The translations under genes were made by a program, and so were the position numbers. A stretch of 45,813 bases of DNA from contig UQUN01000021.1 in the NCBI GenBank assembly GCA_900544175.1, positions 1-45,813 of the forward strand. The letters are read 5' to 3'. Below are positions 7,222 to 15,678 of the stretch, one piece after another (the first letter of the stretch is position 1; every line of letters starts with the position of its first letter). The stretch comes from an uncultured Alistipes sp. GTDB lineage: Bacteria; Bacteroidota; Bacteroidia; Bacteroidales; UBA932. Below the pieces are notes generated by a model. That model ran no database searches, was not told where the DNA came from, and was given only the letters and a program-made list of their open reading frames with translations.

Positions 7222-8670
7222 ATGACAAGGACAGTGTACATATACAATACCCTATCGAGAAGGAAAGAGGAATTTGTCCCGGTACATCCGGGCATGGTCG
7301 GATTATATGTCTGCGGACCTACTGTGTACGGGGATCCGCATCTGGGGCATGCGCGTCCGGCGGTGACATACGACGTACTGGTCAGGTTTTTCAGGTATCT
7401 CGGATATAAGGTCAGGTATGTGAGGAATATAACTGATGTAGGACATCTTGAGCATGATGCTGACGAAGGGGACGACAAGATAGAGAAGAAGGCCAAGCTG
7501 GAGTCCTTGGAGCCTATGGAGGTGGCTCAGGCATATACGGTGGCGTATCACGATGCAATGAGGAAGCTGAATACCCTGCCGCCAAGTATAGAACCGCGTG
7601 CTTCCGGGCATATCATAGAGCAGATCGGGCTTGTAAAGAGGATAATGGATGCCGGTTTCGCTTATGAGAGCAACGGCTCTGTGTATTTCGATGTGCCGGC
7701 CTATAACAGGAAGTTCCGTTACGGTATACTTTCAGGCAGGAATATTGAGGAGATGATGGCCAATACCAGGATTCTTGACGGTACTGGTGACAAGCATTCC
7801 CCGTATGATTTCGCTCTTTGGAAAAAGGCGTCTCCGCAGCATATAATGAAGTGGCCGTCTCCGTGGAGCGAGGGATTCCCAGGATGGCATCTGGAGTGCT
7901 CCGCTATGAGTGAGAAATACCTTGGGGAAGAGTTCGATATCCACGGCGGTGGAATGGACCTCCAGTTTCCTCACCATGAGTGCGAGCTGGCGCAGAACAC
8001 CGCATCCCGAGGTAAGGGAGGAGTAAGGTATTGGATGCATAACAATCTCCTTACAGTGAACGGGCAGAAGATGGGCAAGTCCCTCGGGAATTTCACGACA
8101 CTGGACGCAATATATAAGGTGCATTCGCCTATGACCGTGCGTTTCTTTATTCTCCAGGCCCACTACAGAGGTACTCTTGATTTCAGCAATGAGGCCCTGT
8201 CGGCAGCTGAGAAAGGACTTCGGAGAGTGCTTCAGGCAGTCAGGGACCTGCATGGTATCCCGCATGAAGGTAATGGAGATGCATCTGAGGAAGTTGTGCG
8301 TATTTCCGACGGAGTTGTGGATGCGTTGTGCGATGATCTCAACACGCCTGTGGCTTTGGCACATATATTCGATGCGGTCAGGATAGTAAATCAGGTGAAG
8401 GACGGACGTATGACTGTGAACGACAAGGACTACGGCCTGCTGTCAGAAATATTTGACCGGATAGTCCCGGATGTGCTCGGTCTTGTGGACGAGATTCCGG
8501 TGTCTTCAGGGGAGAAGACTGTGGAGGGATTGATGGATATGGTACTGGAGGTACGCAGAGAGGCCAAGGCCCGCAAGGATTTTGTCACGAGTGACAGGAT
8601 AAGGGACCGTCTCAAGGAATTGGGGGTAACTATCAAGGATACGAGGGATGGTACCGAGTGGAGCCTGTAA
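7222..8670 (+). CDS. cysS: Cysteinyl-tRNA synthetase
   Basis: CysS is the class I synthetase that charges tRNA-Cys in the cytoplasm. The 482 residues are close to the usual length. The HIGH signature appears as HLGH (40-43), preceded by Cys31 of the zinc site (YVCGPTVYG). The KMSKS loop reads KMGKS (283-287). The zinc ligands HLECSAM and HHECE follow in order, and the DALR-type anticodon domain occupies the C-terminal third. All catalytic motifs are intact. The start ATG at 7222 fits the N terminus of the family (TRTVYIYNTLSRRKEEF). Confidence 0.98.
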   Translation: MTRTVYIYNTLSRRKEEFVPVHPGMVGLYVCGPTVYGDPHLGHARPAVTYDVLVRFFRYLGYKVRYVRNITDVGHLEHDADEGDDKIEKKAKLESLEPMEVAQAYTVAYHDAMRKLNTLPPSIEPRASGHIIEQIGLVKRIMDAGFAYESNGSVYFDVPAYNRKFRYGILSGRNIEEMMANTRILDGTGDKHSPYDFALWKKASPQHIMKWPSPWSEGFPGWHLECSAMSEKYLGEEFDIHGGGMDLQFPHHECELAQNTASRGKGGVRYWMHNNLLTVNGQKMGKSLGNFTTLDAIYKVHSPMTVRFFILQAHYRGTLDFSNEALSAAEKGLRRVLQAVRDLHGIPHEGNGDASEEVVRISDGVVDALCDDLNTPVALAHIFDAVRIVNQVKDGRMTVNDKDYGLLSEIFDRIVPDVLGLVDEIPVSSGEKTVEGLMDMVLEVRREAKARKDFVTSDRIRDRLKELGVTIKDTRDGTEWSL

Positions 8671-8674
8671 AGGA

Positions 8675-8713
8675 AAGGGGCTGTTCAAAATGAATGTTTT
8701 GAGGCAGCCCCTT
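8675..8713. terminator. Bidirectional terminator between cysS and OsmC gene
   Basis: AAGGGGCTG (8675-8683) pairs perfectly with CAGCCCCTT (8705-8713). An inner TCAAAA/TTTTGA pair (8685-8690, 8697-8702) extends the stem. It lies between two convergent stop codons, so it can serve both genes. The T tract on either side is short. Confidence 0.8.
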
Positions 8714-8723
8714 ATGTATTATG

Positions 8724-9143
8724 TTATGCCTCTTCGTCAAAGTGATAGGTGATATTCTTTACGATGTCCGGATGCAGGCTGTTTGACACAGGGCATGTGC
8801 GTACGGCCGAGTCAATGAGCCTTTTCTGCTGGTCAGTGTATTTCACTCCTTTAGGAAAATGGAAGTCGATCCTGATTTCAGCGACGCGACGGGGATTGGC
8901 AGCCATTGTCTTCTCTATCTCAAGAGTGGTGCCGTCGATGCTGAATCCATAGGACTGGGCTGAGATGCCCATTATGGTCAGCATGCACGATCCGAGAGAT
9001 GATGCGAATATGTCGGTGGGGGAGAAGTATTCGCCTTTTCCGTGGTTGTCAAGAGGCGCGTCAGTGATGATCTTGTTGCCTGACTGGACGTGCTCGATCT
9101 CGGTACGCAGGTTGCCGAGATAGGTGGTTTTCATCTTTGTCAT
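8724..9143 (-). CDS. OsmC/Ohr-family thiol peroxidase-like protein
   Basis: The protein has 139 residues and the OsmC fold signature. Cys53 lies in SSLGSCMLTIMG and the second cysteine, Cys117, in RTCPVSNSLHPDIV; this is the redox pair of peroxide-reducing OsmC/Ohr proteins. It probably detoxifies organic hydroperoxides in the cytoplasm, but some family members have other roles and the substrate is not determined by sequence. The ATG at 9143 is used here; Met4 (9134) is an equally possible start. It lies 29 bases after the miaB stop with no TAnnTTTG between, so miaB and this gene are probably one operon ending at the hairpin 8675-8713. Confidence 0.88.
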   Translation of the reverse strand: MTKMKTTYLGNLRTEIEHVQSGNKIITDAPLDNHGKGEYFSPTDIFASSLGSCMLTIMGISAQSYGFSIDGTTLEIEKTMAANPRRVAEIRIDFHFPKGVKYTDQQKRLIDSAVRTCPVSNSLHPDIVKNITYHFDEEA

Positions 9144-9172
9144 AGTAATGTATGTTTAAAGTTCATGTATTG

Positions 9173-10516
9173 TCAGTCCTTTTCAGTTATGTGTCCGAGC
9201 AGTGTGGCGGATGTGCAGCTTTCTACCTGTATGTCCACATATTGTCCGGGAATGTGCCCCATGGCAGGGAAGACACAGACTTTGTTGCCGGAAGTCCTTC
9301 CGAACAGGGAACCGCTGTCTCTTTTCGACGTACCTTCGATAAGCACTCTGTATGTATTGCCTATGCACTCTCTGTTGCGCTCGAGGGATATGGCGCTCTG
9401 CAGTTCGATGATCTCATTCAGCCTTCTGGTCTTTACCTCGGGGGGAACATCGTCCTTAAAATGCCTTGCTGCCTTTGTGCCCGGTCTTTCTGAGTACTGG
9501 AACATGAAAGCGCTGTCGAATCTTACCATTCGCATCAGTTCGAGTGTGGCCTGATGGTCGTCTTCTGTCTCGGAGCAGAAACCTGCAATGATGTCCGTTG
9601 ATACAGCTGCGTCAGGTACAATCTCCCTTATCTTGGAAATACGTTCCAGATATTCTGCTACGGTGTACTTGCGGTTCATCTTTTCCAGCATCCTGTCGCT
9701 TCCCGACTGGACCGGAAGGTGGATGTGCGTACATATATTGGGGTACATGGCCATGGAATAAAGGACTCCGTTGCTCATGTCCTTTGGATGCGAAGTCGAG
9801 AACCTCACTCTGAGATCCGGTGCCGCCTGGGCCACCAGTTCGATAAGCTGTGCGAAGTTGACAGACTCGGTAGGGTTGTCCGGATTCTTCCACATGTAGG
9901 AGTCCACATTCTGTCCCAGAAGGCTGACTTCCCTGTATCCTGCCTTGTACAGTTCCTTCGCCTCTTTTACGATGGTGCCGGGCTCTCTGCTGCGCTCGCG
10001 TCCTCTTACATAAGGGACAATGCAGTACGTGCACATATTGTTGCATCCTCTCATTATGGAGATGAAGGATGTCACTCCGTTCTTGTCCGTGCGCACGGGG
10101 CATATCTCCGCGTAGGTCTCGTTCAGGGACAGAGCCGTATCTATCTGCTTCCGGCCTTCAGTCTCCAACCTGCTGATCAGAGCCGGCAGTTCTCTGTAGG
10201 AGTCGGGACCGGCCACAATGTCCACTGCGGGATGTGATAGCAGCTGGTCCTTAAGTCTTTCGGCCATGCATCCGAGGATGCCTACCTTTATGTCTCTCCT
10301 GCGTTTCTCCTGCAGGAAACAGTCAAGTCTGCCCCATATTCTTTGTTCGGCGTTTTCTCTTATGGCACAGGTGTTTACCAAAATGAGACCAGCCTCTTCC
10401 ATACTTCCGCACGGACTGTAACCGGCCTTTTCGAGGATGGACAGCACTATCTCGCTGTCGTATACGTTCATCTGACAGCCGTATGTCTCAATGAATACCT
10501 TTTTGTCATTTTCCAT
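9173..10516 (-). CDS. miaB: tRNA-2-methylthio-N6-dimethylallyladenosine synthase
   Basis: MiaB is a radical-SAM methylthiotransferase that adds the ms2 group to i6A37 of tRNAs reading UNN codons. From the ATG at 10516 it has 447 residues. The N-terminal domain binds an auxiliary cluster through Cys14 (YGCQMN), Cys50 (VNTC) and Cys83 (LGCMAE). The radical-SAM motif is Cys158-x3-Cys162-x2-Cys165 (GCNNMCTYC). A TRAM RNA-binding domain fills the C terminus. The GTG three codons upstream overlaps the -7 element and is rejected. RimO and MtaB are the nearest alternatives, but the motif set and length fit MiaB. Confidence 0.95.
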   Translation of the reverse strand: MENDKKVFIETYGCQMNVYDSEIVLSILEKAGYSPCGSMEEAGLILVNTCAIRENAEQRIWGRLDCFLQEKRRRDIKVGILGCMAERLKDQLLSHPAVDIVAGPDSYRELPALISRLETEGRKQIDTALSLNETYAEICPVRTDKNGVTSFISIMRGCNNMCTYCIVPYVRGRERSREPGTIVKEAKELYKAGYREVSLLGQNVDSYMWKNPDNPTESVNFAQLIELVAQAAPDLRVRFSTSHPKDMSNGVLYSMAMYPNICTHIHLPVQSGSDRMLEKMNRKYTVAEYLERISKIREIVPDAAVSTDIIAGFCSETEDDHQATLELMRMVRFDSAFMFQYSERPGTKAARHFKDDVPPEVKTRRLNEIIELQSAISLERNRECIGNTYRVLIEGTSKRDSGSLFGRTSGNKVCVFPAMGHIPGQYVDIQVESCTSATLLGHITEKD

Positions 10517-10524
10517 TGCAGGCA

Positions 10525-10532
10525 CAAAGATA
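10525..10532 (-). promoter_or_regulatory. -7 promoter element of miaB
   Basis: The minus strand reads TATCTTTG, only 8 bases before the miaB ATG, which implies a leader of just a few bases. It forms the left arm of a perfect inverted repeat with the divergent element at 10541-10548. Confidence 0.68.
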
Positions 10533-10540
10533 ACTTTTTA

Positions 10541-10548
10541 TATCTTTG
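10541..10548 (+). promoter_or_regulatory. -7 promoter element of the LEA-type lipoprotein gene
   Basis: TATCTTTG lies 22 bases before the ATG at 10571 and is the mirror copy of the miaB element, separated from it by 8 bases. Confidence 0.68.
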
Positions 10549-10570
10549 TCCGAACAAACCTCAGTTTTTT

Positions 10571-11035
10571 ATGAAAAGAATTCTCTTTGTGGTGATGGCG
10601 GCGGTATTGGCTGCCGGATGTTCCGGGTACAGGCAGGTGAGGGTTGATGATCTGGCGCTTGGAGGCTTTGAGTTCAAGGGTACGTCATCGGCTGTCATAA
10701 GGATAGACGCGAAGGTCTCTAATCCTTCACGGCATACTCTGTCCCTTGAGTCAGTGGACGCAGTGCTGGTCAAGGAGGGGAAGGACTTCATTGCCTTCAG
10801 TCTGGACGGATGCCCTTCGGCGGCTCCTTGTTCGGACACTACAGTGGTGATCCCGATAAGGGCATCGGTAGTGGATCCGATAGCCATCATCTCTTCCGGT
10901 CTCGATTTCCGGAGTTGGGATCAGGACCAGTTCCTGATAGAGGGCAAGGCTGTGGTTAAGGCGGACAACGGAATCAAGAAGACATTGAGGTTCCGCAGGA
11001 TGCCTTTGAAGGAATTTCTTGATCTTATCAAATGA
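10571..11035 (+). CDS. LEA type 2-like lipoprotein
   Basis: The 154-residue protein starts MKRILFVVMAAVLAAGCSG, a lipoprotein signal peptide with the lipobox LAAGC, so it should be lipidated at Cys17. The body (FEFKGTSSAVIRIDAKVSNPSRHTLSLESVDAVLVKEGKDF) has the beta-strand pattern of LEA-2/WHy-type domains, where a stretch of 'normal' and 'N-P' residues alternates. Such domains are structural in envelope or stress proteins; a specific role is unknown. The reading frame is open upstream to 10343, but the signal peptide and the promoter element at 10541 fix the start at 10571. It overlaps the next gene by 4 bp (ATGA), so the two are translationally coupled. Confidence 0.78.
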   Translation: MKRILFVVMAAVLAAGCSGYRQVRVDDLALGGFEFKGTSSAVIRIDAKVSNPSRHTLSLESVDAVLVKEGKDFIAFSLDGCPSAAPCSDTTVVIPIRASVVDPIAIISSGLDFRSWDQDQFLIEGKAVVKADNGIKKTLRFRRMPLKEFLDLIK

Positions 11036-11535
11036 TTCATGTCATGAACAGGTATGCTTTATCGGTGTTGCCGGTGATTTTTCTTTTGATGCGGACAGTT
11101 CCCGCATCCGGTACGCACGTGGCTGATACGGTAGCCGTAACGGTACCGGTGGATTCCATTGTCATGGTGCAGGACTCCTTGCTGCCGAGGATGTCCTACG
11201 GCAGTATGCTGGACAGTCTGTGCGGCTCAGTATTCATGTCTGACTCGCTTGAGAAAGCCATGACGAAACAGGTCGAAAAGAACAAGGCCAGAAAAGCACA
11301 AGGCTACAGGGTCAGGATATATTTTGACAACAGTCAGAATGCAAGGATGGTATCGGAGCAGATCGCAGATACATTCGCTGTCCGTTATCCCGATGTCCCT
11401 GTGTACAGAATATATGATAACCCGTATTTCAAGGTGACGGTGGGGGAATTCCGTTCAAAATCGGACGCAATGAGGTTTCTCGAAGCCATAAGGCCGGAGT
11501 ATCCGACGGTATTCCTTGTCAAGGAGACGTTGTAG
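11032..11535 (+). CDS. Secreted SPOR-domain protein
   Basis: The protein has 167 residues. An N-terminal hydrophobic segment (ALSVLPVIFLLMRTVPASG) acts as signal peptide or anchor. A low-complexity region of about 60 residues follows, then a C-terminal SPOR-like domain from about residue 92 (GYRVRIYFDNSQNARMVSEQ ... YFKVTVGEFRSKSDAMRFL). SPOR domains bind denuded peptidoglycan glycan strands, often at division sites. The start is either ATG 11032, which overlaps the preceding stop, or ATG 11044; the first gives translational coupling with the LEA-type lipoprotein. Both products are predicted envelope proteins, so a joint cell-wall role is plausible but not shown. Confidence 0.8.
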   Translation: MIHVMNRYALSVLPVIFLLMRTVPASGTHVADTVAVTVPVDSIVMVQDSLLPRMSYGSMLDSLCGSVFMSDSLEKAMTKQVEKNKARKAQGYRVRIYFDNSQNARMVSEQIADTFAVRYPDVPVYRIYDNPYFKVTVGEFRSKSDAMRFLEAIRPEYPTVFLVKETL

Positions 11536-11545
11536 CCGTGGTTGT

Positions 11546-12514
11546 CTAAGAGTTCTTTCTCCACCATTTCGGACGAAACCGTGCGGCCATTGCGTGCAGA
11601 GCCTCCTGCATGGGCAGGAGATGCCTTTCTTTTTTTTCTGGGTAGATGTCTTCCATCTTTACGAGGATGCCGGTCTCTTCCACGTTTCCGAAACCTGGGT
11701 TGACAGCTGTCCCGAAAACTTTCATGGACGGAGAGAGGTTCATGTATGAGTTGATGAGCGGGGGAATGAACTCACCGTTCTGTTTGATCTCTTTCTGCAG
11801 TACCTTGTATGCATCGTGGTATTCCAGATCCTTGAACAGTTCCTGATAGTAGCGGTTGCCGCTGTCGTAGTCTATGGGCTCTTTCGGCCGGACCAGATCG
11901 TCGGGGTCTCCGAAATATTTGTGCAGGAAGTTGAGTAGAGTGTTCCTCGCTTTAAGGTTGTAGGAGGTGTACATGGTGACCTTCCCGAAGAAATACTTGT
12001 AATTGCTGTATTTCAGCATTAGGGCCCCGAGTCCGTCCCAAAGATTGTCCAAAGCATATATTCCCTTATGTCTCAGATTTATACTCTGGTAGCTCGGCTG
12101 GATGAAAGAGCGCCCGAGTTCAATTGTGAACGGCATGTAGTCGTGGATGAAACAGTCCGAGAAATCGAATATCTCCTTTGTGGCCATTTTCTCAGGGTCG
12201 ATGCCTCCGCACAGGATGTATCTGTATCCGCCGAGAATCTCCTTGTCGTGCGGGTCCCATACTATCAGCTGACGGTAGTAGTCCACCGGATCTGTGTCGA
12301 ACTGGTCCAGGTCGCAGTCCTTGCCGGAGCCGCCTCCTGCCAGACGGAACGAGATCTCCCGGAGTCTGCCGATCTCCTTTAGAATGTTGGGTGAGTCCTG
12401 ATACGTCACCTCATACAGTTCATTGTCTCCCTTGCGGGTTGTCCTGATGTATTTGGAGGCAGTTAATTCCCTTTGTATGAGTTTCCTGTCAACGGGCTTG
12501 ATTACTGGTTGCAT
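11546..12514 (-). CDS. glsB: Glycine N-acyltransferase of glycine-lipid synthesis (GlsB-like)
   Basis: This 322-residue protein belongs to the GNAT-like N-acyltransferase group that includes OlsB and Bacteroides GlsB. GlsB-type enzymes N-acylate glycine with a 3-hydroxy fatty acid to give the lyso form of glycine lipids. Visible features are the N-terminal ISFRLAGGGSGKDCDLDQFD, the acyltransferase core GGYRYILCGG, and a conserved FTIELGRSFIQPSYQ block. It is encoded directly after a PlsC-like O-acyltransferase gene, overlapping it by 26 bp, matching the glsA/glsB pair known from Bacteroides thetaiotaomicron. The pair assignment rests on family resemblance and context. The enzyme is presumably cytoplasmic and associated with the inner membrane. 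Confidence 0.85.
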   Translation of the reverse strand: MQPVIKPVDRKLIQRELTASKYIRTTRKGDNELYEVTYQDSPNILKEIGRLREISFRLAGGGSGKDCDLDQFDTDPVDYYRQLIVWDPHDKEILGGYRYILCGGIDPEKMATKEIFDFSDCFIHDYMPFTIELGRSFIQPSYQSINLRHKGIYALDNLWDGLGALMLKYSNYKYFFGKVTMYTSYNLKARNTLLNFLHKYFGDPDDLVRPKEPIDYDSGNRYYQELFKDLEYHDAYKVLQKEIKQNGEFIPPLINSYMNLSPSMKVFGTAVNPGFGNVEETGILVKMEDIYPEKKERHLLPMQEALHAMAARFRPKWWRKNS

Positions 12515-13325
12515 AGCATTTACGTCTTATTATGTCACACCATTCCTTGTGGGAATGCTCTTCTGTAAGGGTTGTATAGGGGACAGGTTCGCCTATGATC
12601 AGGTCGAACGATGCTCCTTTCTTTCTGAACATCTCGTCCGGAAGCAGGAATGTCTCGATGTTCGCTTTTATACCCAGGAACTTGCGGATATTGGCAAGGC
12701 GGTAGAAGAATCTTGAGTTCTCTCCTGAGAAGAACATGGGCACTATGTCTCTCTTGCTTTCTATGGCCTTTGTGACGAATGTCTTTTTCCAGTCCAGGTC
12801 CGCGATCTTTCCGTCGATGAGACGGGAGCACAGGCCTGCCGGAAAATACAGTATCTGCGCGTCAGAATCGAATGTCTGCTGGAACAGCATGGAACCCTCG
12901 TGTCGCATACGTCCGTACTTGTTTACAGGAACGAATATCGGTGCCAGAGGCTTGATGTACATGAGAAGGTCGTTGACGATGAAGCGGACATCGGGGAACA
13001 TGCTTCCGATATACGATATGATGACCATGCCGTCCATGCCTCCAAGGGGATGGTTGGATACGAATATGTATCTTCCGTGCGGGTCCGGTCTGCTTTCTGT
13101 GTAGTGTACCCGATAGGTGACCCCCATGTCCTGAAGTATGTGGGCCGCGAAGTCAACACCTGTGTAGAACCTGTTGTCGTACAGCAGCTTGTTGATTTCG
13201 TCCTGATGGATTATCCTCTTTATGCAGTTGATGACGAAACGGGGCAGGCGGTCCGCGAGAGCGGGGCTTTTACCTCGTATGACTTTCTCTACATCTACAG
13301 AGAGGATGTTGTTGTCTGGCTCCAT
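12489..13325 (-). CDS. glsA: PlsC-like O-acyltransferase of glycine-lipid synthesis (GlsA-like)
   Basis: The 278-residue protein has the acyltransferase motif I NHPLGGMDG, with catalytic His92 and Asp98 in the H-x5-D arrangement. It also has the substrate-binding block YFPAGLCSRL and VPVNKYGR. In the glycine-lipid pathway the O-acyltransferase adds the second fatty acid to N-acyl-3-hydroxyacyl glycine made by GlsB. Motif spacing is HX5D rather than the HX4D of classical PlsC, as in the diverged hemolysin-like acyltransferases. It is the first gene of a two-gene operon, with a -7 element at 13344-13351 and 18 bases of leader space. Assignment depends on context with glsB. Confidence 0.83.
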   Translation of the reverse strand: MEPDNNILSVDVEKVIRGKSPALADRLPRFVINCIKRIIHQDEINKLLYDNRFYTGVDFAAHILQDMGVTYRVHYTESRPDPHGRYIFVSNHPLGGMDGMVIISYIGSMFPDVRFIVNDLLMYIKPLAPIFVPVNKYGRMRHEGSMLFQQTFDSDAQILYFPAGLCSRLIDGKIADLDWKKTFVTKAIESKRDIVPMFFSGENSRFFYRLANIRKFLGIKANIETFLLPDEMFRKKGASFDLIIGEPVPYTTLTEEHSHKEWCDIIRRKCYATSNQAR

Positions 13326-13343
13326 ATCTTAGATATCACGACA

Positions 13344-13351
13344 CAAATATA
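13344..13351 (-). promoter_or_regulatory. -7 promoter element of glsA-glsB
   Basis: The minus strand reads TATATTTG (TAnnTTTG), 18 bases before the glsA ATG. It lies only 13 bases from the divergent rpoN element. Confidence 0.68.
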
Positions 13352-13364
13352 AAATTTTTATTGT

Positions 13365-13372
13365 TATCTTTG
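13365..13372 (+). promoter_or_regulatory. -7 promoter element of rpoN
   Basis: TATCTTTG (TAnnTTTG) lies 9 bases before the rpoN ATG at 13382, implying a leader of only about 5 bases. Confidence 0.65.
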
Positions 13373-13381
13373 AAGCCGGTT

Positions 13382-14791
13382 ATGTTAAAACAAGGATTAC
13401 AACAGAAGTTACAGCAGGGACTGTCCCCTCTCCAGATACAGACTATAAAGCTGCTGGAGCTTCCGACTCTTGAGCTTGAGCAGAGGATAAAGAAGGAGTT
13501 GGAGGAGAATCCTGTCCTTGACGAGGCCGTTTCGTCGGAGGACCAGGATGAGGGAGAGCCTAAGAACGTATCATTGAGCGACTACAACCAGGACGACCAG
13601 ACACCGTCATACAGGCTGTATGTCAACAATCAGGGCAAGGACCTGAAGCCTCAGTACAATACATTCTCCGTCAAGGAGAGTTTCCACCAGAATCTGGAAG
13701 TGCAGCTTGGTTACAGTGGACTGAGCGGTGATGACAGAAAGATAGCGTCTTTTATTATAGGAAGTATAGACGATGACGGGTATCTCAGGAGGGACATCGA
13801 GTCTCTGACTGATGATATCGCCTTCAGGCTCAATATAGAGACAACTCCGGAGCATGTGGAGCAGATACTGAAGGTCATACAGGAGTTCGAGCCGGTCGGG
13901 GTAGGTGCGAGGAATCTGCGTGAGTGTCTTCTTCTTCAGCTCAGGGTGAAGGAGCAGACGCGTGTCCGCAGGCAGGCTGAGGACATACTCGAGAATTATT
14001 TCGAGGAGTTTACCCGCAAGCATTACGACAAGATAATGGCCAAGACCGGCATGAGCAAGGAAGACCTTAAGGAGGCGATGGATGAGATAGTGCATCTCAA
14101 TCCGCGTCCGGGAGGTCAGATAGATGACTCTTATGTGGAGCAGGCACAGCAGATAGTTCCGGATTTCATCCTGGACAACAAGGACGGAGAACTGATCCTC
14201 TCCATGCCCAAGTTCTCCGTGCCTGAGCTGCGTGTCAACAAACGGTATGCGGACCTGCTGATGAATTCGGCCGCCTCGTCCGGCAAACGGGGAAAGGAGG
14301 CAGTCTCCTTTGTCAAGCAGAAATTGGATTCCGCGAAGTGGTTTGTGGAGGCGATCAAGCAGAGGCAGAATACGTTGTACAGTACGATGAAGGCCATACT
14401 GGACTTCCAGCACGATTTCTTCATGGATGGGGACGAGACCAGGCTGAGACCGATGGTGCTCAAGAATATCGCCGAGAAGACGGGCCTGGATATATCCACG
14501 ATATCCAGGGTAGTGAACTGCAAGTACATACAGACCAATTTCGGAGTCTATCCCCTCAAGTATTTCTTTTCGGAGGGCATGAGGACCGAGAACGGAGACG
14601 AGGTGTCCACGAGGGAGATAAAGAAAGTATTGTCTGAGAGTATCGCTTCGGAAGACAAGAAAAGACCCTTGACTGATGAGGAGCTTGTCAATGTCCTTTC
14701 TCAGAAAGGCTACAAAGTGGCACGCCGCACTGTGGCCAAGTACCGTGAGCAGCTCAACATACCTATCGCCAGGATGAGAAAGGAGATCTAA
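13382..14791 (+). CDS. rpoN: RNA polymerase sigma-54 factor
   Basis: RpoN directs core polymerase to -24/-12 promoters and needs AAA+ activators. The 469-residue protein starts MLKQGLQQKLQQGLSPLQIQ, the Gln/Leu-rich region I, and then KELEENPVLDEA. The core-binding and helix-turn-helix regions follow. The RpoN box ARRTVAKYRE is at residues 447-456 and the tail is short. An earlier in-frame TTG (13361) lies inside the promoter and would add residues that do not match the family. All regions are intact. No activator gene is present in the window. The 3' end overlaps the convergent membrane-protein gene by 4 bp. Confidence 0.97.
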   Translation: MLKQGLQQKLQQGLSPLQIQTIKLLELPTLELEQRIKKELEENPVLDEAVSSEDQDEGEPKNVSLSDYNQDDQTPSYRLYVNNQGKDLKPQYNTFSVKESFHQNLEVQLGYSGLSGDDRKIASFIIGSIDDDGYLRRDIESLTDDIAFRLNIETTPEHVEQILKVIQEFEPVGVGARNLRECLLLQLRVKEQTRVRRQAEDILENYFEEFTRKHYDKIMAKTGMSKEDLKEAMDEIVHLNPRPGGQIDDSYVEQAQQIVPDFILDNKDGELILSMPKFSVPELRVNKRYADLLMNSAASSGKRGKEAVSFVKQKLDSAKWFVEAIKQRQNTLYSTMKAILDFQHDFFMDGDETRLRPMVLKNIAEKTGLDISTISRVVNCKYIQTNFGVYPLKYFFSEGMRTENGDEVSTREIKKVLSESIASEDKKRPLTDEELVNVLSQKGYKVARRTVAKYREQLNIPIARMRKEI

Positions 14792-15672
14792 CAGCGTTTC
14801 TTTTTACGTACTGCGTTGAATATCAGGAAAGCTGCCAGCAGGATAAAAGCTGCGAGTATGATGCTCATCTCAGTGATGTGCTCCATCGGGGCCACCCATA
14901 TCTCGTTGAAGAGGTTGATGCGTCCCATAATCTCCACGGGAGTCCAGAAGACTATGACAGTAGCTATGGCCATGCGTATGTTTGCTCCCCATGATGCGAT
15001 CTTCAGTTCTTTTGCGAACATGAAGAATGAGCCGATGAGGCAGCCTGCTCCGATGGCCAGTGTTACTGGACTGTGGTCTCCGATGAATTCAGGGTCGTAG
15101 CAGAACATGAGCAGCAGGTAGCAGGCCCACATCATCATGTTCAGCTCCATGAAGGTTGTGATCGAGGTATGCCGTGTTAGCGGTCTGGTCACTATCGTGT
15201 CCTTTTTCTTTCCGAAAATCCGTTTCTGGATCCATGTTATGAAAAGGCATCCTGTCTTGGCGCAGAAAATGTACACGATCATTATCATCATCCAGAATCC
15301 GAATGTAGCCGGCATTATGAGGTATTCCGGCTGTGTCACGATCTCTCCACCGACTATTTCAGGCATGACACCGTAGCGGTCCGCATAATATTTCAGAAGG
15401 AACTCGACCCATCCGGTCCAGAACAGAAGTCCTCCAGCCAGTCCTAACAGAGTCTGCCGGGTATCGCCTTTTACGAAAACTCCTGTAATGGCGATGGCCA
15501 GTCCTACGGCACCCATCGCGAATGCAGCCGAATGCATTACGGACGGTTCCAGAAAGTGCTCCATCAGTATCATAAGCGCGTGCCCGAGCGGCATGGCGAA
15601 AAGGACTACCAGGAATGAGATGATTGTTTTTCCCCAGTATCTTCTTTTTACAGATGTGTCTGTTGTTTCCAT
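14788..15672 (-). CDS. Multi-pass membrane protein of unknown function
   Basis: The 294-residue protein has about eight hydrophobic segments: near 16-40, 48-66, 74-92, 120-145, 180-197, 205-222, 233-252 and 268-288. Basic loops separate them, and the tail is charged (RKKKRC). Notable polar residues inside or near the membrane are H31, E38 and the pair H55/E84-like positions, but no recognised catalytic or transport motif can be identified. I recognise it only as a conserved Bacteroidota hypothetical type and assign no function. It is followed on the same strand by nothing within reach, and preceded 6 bases earlier by the upp stop, so it is probably the second gene of an upp operon. Confidence 0.7.
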   Translation of the reverse strand: METTDTSVKRRYWGKTIISFLVVLFAMPLGHALMILMEHFLEPSVMHSAAFAMGAVGLAIAITGVFVKGDTRQTLLGLAGGLLFWTGWVEFLLKYYADRYGVMPEIVGGEIVTQPEYLIMPATFGFWMMIMIVYIFCAKTGCLFITWIQKRIFGKKKDTIVTRPLTRHTSITTFMELNMMMWACYLLLMFCYDPEFIGDHSPVTLAIGAGCLIGSFFMFAKELKIASWGANIRMAIATVIVFWTPVEIMGRINLFNEIWVAPMEHITEMSIILAAFILLAAFLIFNAVRKKKRC

Positions 15673-15678
15673 GATATG

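Noticed and set aside
10343..10570. Upstream extension of the LEA-type lipoprotein frame
   Set aside because: The lipobox signal peptide at 10571 and the -7 element at 10541-10548 place the start inside this frame.
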